Origin: Fragilaria crotonensis
Taxonomy: Eukaryota > Bacillariophyta > Fragilariophyceae > Fragilariales > Fragilariaceae
Length of the DNA: 64,000 nucleotides
Direction: 5' to 3'
NCBI GenBank assembly: GCA_022925895.1
Contig: JAKSYS010000204.1
Location: 1-64,000 of the forward strand
Shown here: positions 56,535 to 64,000 of the stretch, piece after piece
Numbering within the stretch: the first letter of the stretch is position 1
Layout of the letters: the number at the start of each line of letters is the position of its first letter
Translations under genes and position numbers: made by a program
Notes under the pieces: model-generated
Told to the model about the DNA's origin: nothing
What the model saw: only the letters and a program-made list of their open reading frames with translations
Database searches by the model: none

Positions 56535-58358
56535 CTAGTGTTTCTTGACCTCATTGGCCTTGAGGTATCTCCTTTGACTAAGGCCACCCACCTTTTCGAT
56601 CAAAAGGTCGAGACAACCATAGAACTTTCCAGGAGTGTGGATGATCAAAGGGGACGCCTTCGTCACGCTGTGAATCAACACGTCTTCCCTGTCTTTGAAG
56701 AAGACGCAACCATGTTCCAAGCCTCTCGGCCATTCGGCGACTCCAAACAATTCGTTTTCGTAGTCCAGAACTAGTGACTCGGGATCATGATAAAGAAGAC
56801 CTGACATTACGGCCTGATCGTCTTCAGTCTGGCCGATATCCACACGCACCAAAAGCCGTTTAATGTTGTGGGCAGTCCCGGCGAATAAACCCGCATTCAA
56901 GAAGACACTCTGATGGTACCTTCCCGTTCGTTGATACGCGAGCTCCGACATGAACGTCTTCCAGGCGTTGACATTGAAGCCATCCTCGTAGGGACAAGTC
57001 TTTTCTCCAGAGGCGCACGCCCTCACATTTCGTTGGCCAGTGGCAGGATCAAAGTAGTCCAACGGACTGGCTTGGCTCATGGCCGATACACAGCACTGAG
57101 ACTCGGCTGACATGACCACGGCATCCGGAAGGTACTTTGTCATTCTCAGATAGGTGGAGATGAAATGGTGCACAATATTCGAAGCCGAGTCATTGTCGGG
57201 GACATTCAGCATAACGTCTCTCGCATCCGAGACAACCACGAGGGTGTCTTCGTCCATATTGTTGAGCATTTCGATAACATACATGTACTTGTCACCCCAT
57301 CCCGTGAAGCTTTTGCCGTATCCGAACGTTGTTGTTTGGATTGGAGCCTTCTGTGCAGCCTTTTCGCTTGTCTTGAGGAAATATCCAAGCGATGAGTGCT
57401 CCTTGTGCTCCACAGTGCCGTCTGTTTCAAACATAATGACGTGAACCTTCTTGAAGGTGGACTTGTTCAATCGGAGAGAGTTGGATACCTCTTTGGCGAA
57501 GGGAACCTTTCTCAGTGTCAAGCCGAACTCGTGGATGCTGTAGTCGACTTCGTAGAACAGTTCCAAAGTCGACTCAATGCGGGGAGTGAACAGCTTCGAC
57601 ATGAGATCCCACGAACGAGTCAGGTCACTGCCGGTGACGTCCGCCAGCTTGTCCTTCGTCTCAAACATGGTTTCATTGCCATGGTCGCCCCAACCTGATG
57701 CTCCAAAAGCATTCCATGCACCGATTCGTTTGAGCAATGACTTTGCGTCGGCTAGAGCAGTCTCCAGGTGTCCGACGAAATTGAGTTTGGAAACGAACTT
57801 TCGGTCGATCCACGTACTGATTGGTGTCCAATGCTTATCGTCGCAGGACCGAATGAGACTTGCAAAGCCTGTCATGGTTTGGTAGTTGCGGAGGCAGTTG
57901 TCGCCTTCGGAACAGCACGATCGCTTGATGGAGGCATCGTTACTCATTACTTTGTCAACAAAGGTGGACAGGAAGCGATCCTTTGGATCGCGAAGGAATG
58001 TGGCTCGAGTATAATTGGGAGAATTCATCATTTCGGTGGCCTGCTCGATGGAGTAGTCTGAGAGGCGGACTAGTCCTTCAAACAAATCAACATCGAGCGA
58101 CTTCCAGTTATCAAATCCCATCATTCGTCGAAGAAGCATTAACCACAGCGTATCGGCGACCTTGGGAACTGGAAAGAAAATGAGCTTGTGGCTCTCTATC
58201 ACGATTGGGGAAGACTCGATCATATTGTTGAAGATGGGATCATCTTGTTCAACAGCAATGTAGGGAGATTCTTCTAACGGGTTTGCATTTGAGAATGGCA
58301 CGGAACAGCATACCAGGAATGCAATGGCCGTTGTGGCCGATTTCAGCAGTTTGATCAT
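56535..58358 (-). CDS. Sulfotransferase-glycosyltransferase (PLOD-type) fusion, secretory pathway
   Basis: 607 residues in one exon. A signal peptide (KSATTAIAFLVCCSVPFSNA) leads into a sulfotransferase-like domain (about 50-290): LIFFPVPKVADTLW resembles the PAPS 5'-phosphosulfate loop with its Lys, and TRATFLRDPKDRFLSTFVDK the 3'-phosphate motif with Arg, Asp-Pro and Ser, followed by NFVGHLE. From about 303 a second domain begins, KKVHVIMFETD; it continues with GWGDKYMYVIEMLNNMDEDT, a metal site in VVVSDARDVML (Asp378, Asp381), VVMSAESQCC, FLNAGLFAGTAHNIKRLL, and EDDQAVMSGLL. That series is the glycosyltransferase fold of lysyl hydroxylase/procollagen-glucosyltransferase (PLOD) proteins. 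The protein therefore appears to join sugar transfer and sulfation, probably in the ER-Golgi acting on glycoproteins or polysaccharide. Substrates are unknown. No frame break is seen. Confidence 0.85.
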   Translation of the reverse strand: MIKLLKSATTAIAFLVCCSVPFSNANPLEESPYIAVEQDDPIFNNMIESSPIVIESHKLIFFPVPKVADTLWLMLLRRMMGFDNWKSLDVDLFEGLVRLSDYSIEQATEMMNSPNYTRATFLRDPKDRFLSTFVDKVMSNDASIKRSCCSEGDNCLRNYQTMTGFASLIRSCDDKHWTPISTWIDRKFVSKLNFVGHLETALADAKSLLKRIGAWNAFGASGWGDHGNETMFETKDKLADVTGSDLTRSWDLMSKLFTPRIESTLELFYEVDYSIHEFGLTLRKVPFAKEVSNSLRLNKSTFKKVHVIMFETDGTVEHKEHSSLGYFLKTSEKAAQKAPIQTTTFGYGKSFTGWGDKYMYVIEMLNNMDEDTLVVVSDARDVMLNVPDNDSASNIVHHFISTYLRMTKYLPDAVVMSAESQCCVSAMSQASPLDYFDPATGQRNVRACASGEKTCPYEDGFNVNAWKTFMSELAYQRTGRYHQSVFLNAGLFAGTAHNIKRLLVRVDIGQTEDDQAVMSGLLYHDPESLVLDYENELFGVAEWPRGLEHGCVFFKDREDVLIHSVTKASPLIIHTPGKFYGCLDLLIEKVGGLSQRRYLKANEVKKH

Positions 58359-59612
58359 TGCTTCAGCTAAGTTGAGGGAGAGAGAGAATGGATAATGAAC
58401 AAGTCAGCGAACATCATCATTGCTCCATCCTATCTTCCCACCTATCGCATTCACTTACAAACTCGTTTTGCTGTCTTTCTTTTATGAAGTCAACTGTTTT
58501 ATCATCCTGGTACTCGTGCGAATGCTTCGTCGCAGAGCGCTAATAAAGCTTTGTCCTCATCATGTTACTTGGAATTCAACATGATTTCTACTCCATAATG
58601 TTCTCACTACTTATACCTTCTTTTCGCTTTACTTCTGCGAGTCCATGTCCAGATAATGACCGTAAGACTTTTGTTTACCTGGATACATAGGATACAGACT
58701 AGGTGGGACTGCACCCATTTATGTGTTGGTGCGTTGGTGCACCCTTCGAACTTGGAACCCCGCGTGTCAGGGTCATACGAATAAAGATTTGTTACTACGA
58801 GTATACGGTGCTTCTACTACTGCAGACGCAGACTGCGGAGATTCTCGCCGTGCTTTTGAATCCTTGGAAGTTATTGCTATCTCTGTCGGAGGTTGGATAC
58901 GTATAGGTCATCTGTGCCGACTGCAGACGTTTAAAGTCGATACTGTCGGCGGGCATCGTCCTTCCATTTACCATACAGTAATCCCTACGTCCGACTTCTG
59001 ACCCCCCCCCCCACACACACACACACGCACACCCCCGGAAGGAACGAATCACGCGTCTGAATACATAAATGTAAAAGTACATTAGCTGCAAACTACCGGT
59101 AGGGACAATATGTTTTCTAATACAATATATATCCAAACCCTAACGGACGAGGTTGGATCTATCATACGCAAGGTATACGGCCACATGTTCGTGCAACGAG
59201 ATTCGTTTTCATAGGCACATTTTGTTCAGACCAGAACAGGACGTCGCATTCGCACGAAGTCTGGGACCCAGGAATTTTCTGACGACATTCGAATGTCGCA
59301 TTCGCAGATATCTTTAGACTTCACCATCTGTTTCGTGTGTGTCCTTCGCCAAACCTCCATGTCTTCTTGACCCAACAAGTTATAGGTTATGGGATGTGAC
59401 ATGATGATGATTCCTTACCCATTCTTTCCTTACGAAGGAACCGGTATGATACATACTCATCGATTACCGCATTGTGAGCTCCAGTACTGAAGTAGAGTCT
59501 GGGAAATACAACCAATGTTGTATTGCTATTGTACAAATCTGTAGACCTAGTATCTATACCCAGCTCTCAAAATGGGGTATGGCCATTGTAGATTATGTAT
59601 TAACATACAGAA
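58359..59612. other. Spacer, no gene
   Basis: The fusion gene promoter lies at its left. A C9 run followed by an AC microsatellite lies at 59003-59032. No coding region or RNA gene was recognised. Confidence 0.4.
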
Positions 59613-60960
59613 TTGTTCTCAAGCGGGGCATGGTATGTAAATTCAACCCTTATCGCATGTGGAGTCGATTTTTTACTGACACGAATACAACGAAATTCAA
59701 CTGTTGACAATCTTATAAAGCGCTTAAAGAAAAAGGAGGTAAGAAAACAGGGTGTGATGTCTCAGACTCGTTGGGCTATTACGGAAGTGGAGTTTCGATC
59801 GTTGCACACAGTAGCTATTACGTGACGTGAGTAACAGTATGTTGTGGCGATACGGTATGAGTGCCTTGATCAATTTCCAGTTTCATGTAATTGGAAGGAT
59901 CGATGACACCACGCAGGTTTTGATAGATCACCTTCGCGTTCATGATTCGTTTTCGAATTGCTTGAAGACGAAGTTGAATTGGTCAAAGAACGTTGGAGAC
60001 GAGCGCGATGCTCCCTGGCAAATTATCTTGAGATCAATGGACACAATGTACTGTGTCCTGGTAAGTTTGGCGATTTGGATGGAGATGAATATGCGTGCAA
60101 TGCAAGTGCTGGGGCTTCGCCGTATGTGTTCTCGTTTAGCGACGATGTTGATGTTCTAGCGGTGGACAGAAGGCAAAAAATATTGCGCAGACTATTTTCG
60201 GGCAGAAAGTATTTAAGATGGAGGAGTTTACTCGTAATGCTGATGACAGTGGGTGCTTGGTAGTCACAGCATTCGTAAGTATGCAGCTACGCACGCTCGG
60301 AAATGTGGATGCAACAAAGACGAGAAAGATATCTGGGGCAGGTGGAAATCCAAAGGGCAAGTTTCTGATGTGTATGACGATGTAGAGCTGCCTTACCCGG
60401 ATGCTAAAGTTGCAGAGAAGCTATGCATCGGAGGGGCTTGTTTCTATTTGTTTCCGAATGAAGACTCGAGTGTCAATGGCGGTGTTGTCGATGATGCTGC
60501 TGGAGCCAACATTGAAATGATGAAGACGTTTGTTCTTACTCAAGTTGTTCCGAACATCCGTTGACGATTACCGGACTCGTGTGCACTGGTTCTTGGTAAA
60601 GCTTTTCTTTGGTTCATTTATTGCAATGATGCCGTGTCTGATAACTTCATCCCAGAGGAATTCAAGCATCGAATCAAGACGGAATTACAAGAAATCCTTA
60701 CGGCTTCAGGAGTTGACGTTGAGGGCGAGAACTACAATCCAATTCACCGAGTGCCTGTGATAGTAAGTGGAGATCAAGGAAGTGTTTTCATTGATGCAAT
60801 TGATAACGTTGAAGATGACGGAGGCGGCGGTGGCGGCGGTGCAGTTGTTGGTGGCATAGCAGGAGGGAGGCCGGGAGCGGGGATGAATGCACAATTGATG
60901 GCTGTTCATTCATTAGCAACGGAGTTTTTACATCGAGTTCTGTCCTTCGACCGTCCATCA
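59613..60960 (+). mobile_element. Relic tyrosine-recombinase element (Crypton-like)
   Basis: Fragments in several frames match a tyrosine-recombinase protein common in diatoms. In order: KKKEVRKQGVMSQTRW (about 59730), FQFHVIGRIDDTTQVL with the first catalytic Arg (about 59880-59920), LNWSKNVGDERDAPWQI, NGHNVLCPGKFGD, then the catalytic box GSHSIRKYAATHARKCG (His-x-x-Arg, about 60250-60300), DIWGRWK and the nucleophile region VSDVYDDVELPYPDAK. A Gly-rich segment and IHRVPVIVSGDQGSVFIDAI follow. It has several breaks and its 3' part is interrupted by LINE B, so it is inactive and older than that insertion. No end repeats were found. Confidence 0.75.
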
Positions 60961-61004
60961 GTAGAAACAGTAGGAAGTTGTTGCGTACCTCCGCACCGTT
61001 CACC

Positions 61005-63864
61005 ATGACTGAAGGAACGGCCCCGTTGCCGTTCTTTGCGTCTGATAACCCCCCTGATGTTACCGCATCTGTGTTCAACTTTACCATCGTTGCCTATGTT
61101 CAAACTCCTGCTTTGATTGAGCGCGAGAATGATTCGAAAGCAGCGATTGAAAATCGAAAAGTCGATGATGATAGTTACCGACGCTCGGTTTCACCGACCA
61201 GTTGGCACCGGTTCACTACCTTAGATTTCAAGCAACGCATGGCAAAGACTTCGATATGATTTGGAGAGACCGTAACTCCAATCCCCTTTGTTTTCATCGA
61301 CTCGTATGGTATAACTACAAGGCTTACGTTGATCGTGAATGCAATGTTAACCCTAAGTTACACGCATGGGCAACCAACGTCTCGCATCCATTTTTACTCG
61401 AACATTCACCAGAATCGTTGGAAATGGACACAGAACGGTTTAGTTGGCCACGCATTCTTGCTCATTTTGCTAAACACTTAGACAAAGGTCTGTGGAAAGC
61501 AGTAAAGGAACGAATAAACGTAACGAAAAAATGTCGACAGATCTATCTCCAACCAAACATTTCGACAATGAGAATTGGACAACCACGGGAAAAGCGCACG
61601 ATTCAACATTCCTGTTCCCGAGATAACTGAAGACAACAATTCGGATCAGTTGAGACCAGAAATCGAGGAGGTCGCTACGTTGATGACAAACATGACAAAC
61701 CAGGATGTCGGAGTGGATTCGGACTCTGAGTCTGATGCTAAGCAATCGGCGTTTACGCTGAGCAACGAGGTTAGGACAAATGACGGCACGCATCGCATTT
61801 CGATTAAATGGAAATTATCCCCGAAGGAGTTCACGGAGCTGGTCGATAACAAAACTCGTCTCCACTCAGAAATCTTTTCGGTTTTGGGCGTTGTATTTCA
61901 GGAGACTGACGGGTATTTCTACCAATGGGATAGTGATGAATTGATCTATCCAAAAAGAGCCCACGAGTTGACTGTTTCGGATTTGAAAGACTACTTAGAG
62001 CCTCAAATCACGACAGCTCAGTCTCTGCACTTGGTCGTTTTTGCAGTACGCTTCGCTTTCGCCGAGAATCCTATTTCGTGGAGGAATTCCACTCACGTCC
62101 AATCCGCTATGAAACTGAACAATCTTCAGATTCATGAATCCAATGTCAACACTACCGCAGGAATTCCAGTGGTGGCTGGGTATATTCTACTGAAACATCC
62201 GACGATGACTTTAAGGCATAAGTATACACAATTCCTCAGGTCTCGAATCGTGGATACGTTGCCTTACTTCGATTCGCCTCCATCGGAAGACACCAACAGA
62301 CAAGTCGATCGCCCATTTGGTGGTATACTGCGGGGAAAAACAGGTGACAGATCTATGCCAAGAGCTCTCGACAATCTTGAACGGACAAAACACGGCTGTG
62401 TTCCTCCTCGATACACATTTGCAAATATGACAAACGATCAAATCGACAACCATTTCAAGATGCATGAAACGTACATCCGGGCATTACAACCAATCTCATT
62501 GGCACCGCTTGTGACAACGTTAGATTTGAAACGGGTGGAGTACTTTCCAGATGGCACGACAATCGAAAGGTCGACTCGCGATTGGGTTTTGTCCCTCAGA
62601 CGAGGACGGGGACACACATGCACAATGCGATGTGGTAAATGGAGTAAAGAACGTCAGAACTGCATATGTCATGGCTCCTGCGGCTTATGTGTCAGAAATT
62701 CGAGCGATGGTGGCGAAATACAAGGAACGTCTACGACCGATTGCTCGCCGAGAAGCAAAGTATCGAGAAGGATTCCAGACTTACCAGATGTCATTCACAT
62801 TACATCTACTGTTCAAACTAACCTAGACTTTATGGCAAAAATGTCCTCCAGCGATATTTGGAGTAAAGCTCCGCCATCGGTCAAAGCCTTGTCTTCTGCT
62901 GTCGCATCAGCTGCAGCAAACCGTACAGCTCCGTCGGACGCATCGGCCAACAGTGACAATACCGCTCAGTGGCCGTCGTTGGTAAAACGACCAGGACTTG
63001 ACGTCTCTAATCCGATCAAGTCAGTACCTAAGTCGGGTGCCAATCTACCGCGTAAGGGGAAACCAAAAACTCAACTGGACATGCATGGTAAATCATCCCA
63101 TATCAGTCTCACGTCGGAAGAAGTTGATGACCGAGCCGACACAGCCTCTACCCATTCTCTGACCAATACGTTGAGATCGTCAACGACCATGCGGATGATG
63201 GAGTTGGAAAACCAGATGCGCGAATGTCGAGAACTCCTACGTTCGAACAGGAAGCAGCTCGAGACTCGTCGGACAGATTGGCGGCAAACGAACAAAGTCT
63301 TCGAGAAACTATGGAGACCATAACGGAAATGACACATACAGTGGCTGGATTACAAACGCAGTTCGCGGGTTTCAACATCACGATGGAGAGCATGCGACTC
63401 ATGTTGCACACACTGATGCATCAGTCAAGCGGCAACAATGTTCCAGTCGAAAGTAACTTTTCATATTCAGCTTTTCCGTCGTTTCCAATGCCGCATCATC
63501 AGTTGACGACAATTTCTGAATCCACTCGCACAACTGAGTTACAAGGCACGGGGACAGCACATCCGTGGCATCAGAGGACTCAATGTATCGCAGATCTCGA
63601 GAAGAAGAAAACGAGGAAATACGATGAGCAGAATATCTCGAATTCAGCAAGTCCCCAGTCGACCTTGAAGATGTTCAAATGTGCCTTTTCGAGGAAGGAC
63701 CCCAGCAGATGAAACTCAGGACACTGTTATTGCCAATGCTTTATCGGGCCAATCTAATGACGACCTCGTTCGACAATCCACGTCACAAACTCACAAACAA
63801 AATTCAAGCCCCGGACGCTCAATACACAAATCCAAGTGATCCGGCTGGGCGTGAGGACACGTAA
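61005..63864 (+). pseudogene. LINE B ORF1, broken
   Basis: The start MTEGTAPLPFFAS parallels MSIGTGPPPPLGS of LINE A. The central block (61770-62560) DGTHRISIKWKLSPKEFTEL, VVAGYILLKHPTMTLRHKYT and SLAPLVTTLDLKRVEY matches the LINE A ORF1 block in order and spacing. A coiled-coil-like C-terminal region follows (about 63190-63420), and the end is at TAATGA (63862-63867). About four frame changes are present. Confidence 0.8.
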
Positions 63865-64000
63865 TGAGCCAATACAAGCGAGTGTCGATGGCATCTGAGA
63901 CGGAAACTGAGTTACCGTCAAACGATGCACAGTCAGTCGATTCCGGAACTTCGATTCCTATCGACAATGAAACGTCAATTCCCATAAGTATATTGGATAG
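63864..64000 (+). CDS. LINE B ORF2, N-terminal fragment
   Basis: ATG within TAATGA; reads MSQYKRVSMASETETELPSN and continues open to the window end. It is assigned as ORF2 by position and by the junction shared with LINE A; no endonuclease motif is reached. Confidence 0.6.
   Translation, partial: MSQYKRVSMASETETELPSNDAQSVDSGTSIPIDNETSIPISILD

Larger units (their letters stand above)
60920..64000 (+). mobile_element. Second non-LTR retrotransposon (LINE B), 5' part, cut by window end
   Basis: The 5' leader (GTAGGAAGTTGTTGCGTACC at about 60972) is close to that of LINE A (GTAAGAAGTTGTCACGTACC), followed in both by an ATG and a related ORF1. The insertion start is estimated at 60920-60970, inside the tyrosine-recombinase relic. 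ORF1 spans 61005-63864 with about four frame changes, and ORF2 starts at 63864. The protein text differs strongly from LINE A, so this is a separate subfamily rather than a recent sister copy. Confidence 0.85.

Noticed and set aside
59003-59032. C-run and AC repeat as a functional element
   Set aside because: Ordinary microsatellite without further context.
1-64000. tRNA, rRNA or snRNA genes
   Set aside because: I scanned spacers for tRNA B-box-like words and found no cloverleaf I could support; nothing resembles rRNA.

Overview
This window reads as nuclear DNA of a diatom. Genes are short, with zero to one small GT-AG intron each, and most spacers are 0.2-1.5 kb. Two proteins begin with a signal peptide followed by an ASAF-type plastid cleavage motif (ASAF|VAP in the diaminopimelate aminotransferase, TAF|VAN in a LON-like protein). 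Several others (DUF6824 regulator, CxxC zinc protein, short Cys-rich secreted protein, GT17-like transferase) look like families I associate with diatoms.

Host-gene region 1 (0.9-12.7 kb): a P2C-type cation ATPase (+), ribosomal stalk protein P2 (+, 2 exons), mitochondrial glycine decarboxylase P-protein (-, 2 exons), a small two-helix membrane protein (+) and a 14-3-3 protein (+, 2 exons). Transposon region (13.0-19.6 kb): a 6.6-kb Mutator-like element bounded by a perfect 30-bp terminal inverted repeat. It holds a broken MULE transposase, a nested 1.16-kb foldback element, a ~1-kb palindrome built from inverted tandem repeats, and about 16 copies of a 116-bp satellite. Host-gene region 2 (22-46.3 kb): GT17-like glycosyltransferase (+), DUF6824 regulator (-), CxxC zinc protein (+, 2 exons), plastid DapL (+, 2 exons), alpha-SNAP (-, 2 exons), USP14/Ubp6 deubiquitinase (+, 2 exons), ORMDL (-), plastid LON-like protein (+), a membrane glycoprotein (-), an acidic-repeat multi-pass membrane protein (+) and a Cys-rich secreted protein (-). 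Retroelement region (47.2-64 kb): a full-length APE/RT/RNase H LINE (8.6 kb) with a 15-bp target duplication; a single-gene sulfotransferase-glycosyltransferase fusion (-); and a relic tyrosine-recombinase (Crypton-like) element interrupted by a second, related LINE that runs off the window.

The host genes do not form one pathway. They are housekeeping functions: one-carbon and photorespiratory glycine metabolism, lysine synthesis in the plastid, translation, vesicle fusion (SNAP), sphingolipid control (ORMDL), proteasome-linked deubiquitination, signalling (14-3-3) and ion transport. Five otherwise well-conserved host genes each contain one apparent single-base frame break, most beside homopolymers. 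I read this as assembly error unless reads say otherwise. The most interesting items are the UAAUGA stop-start junction shared by both LINEs, the Mutator-like element with its large palindromic arrays, CpG-biased decay within those arrays, and the sulfotransferase-glycosyltransferase fusion.
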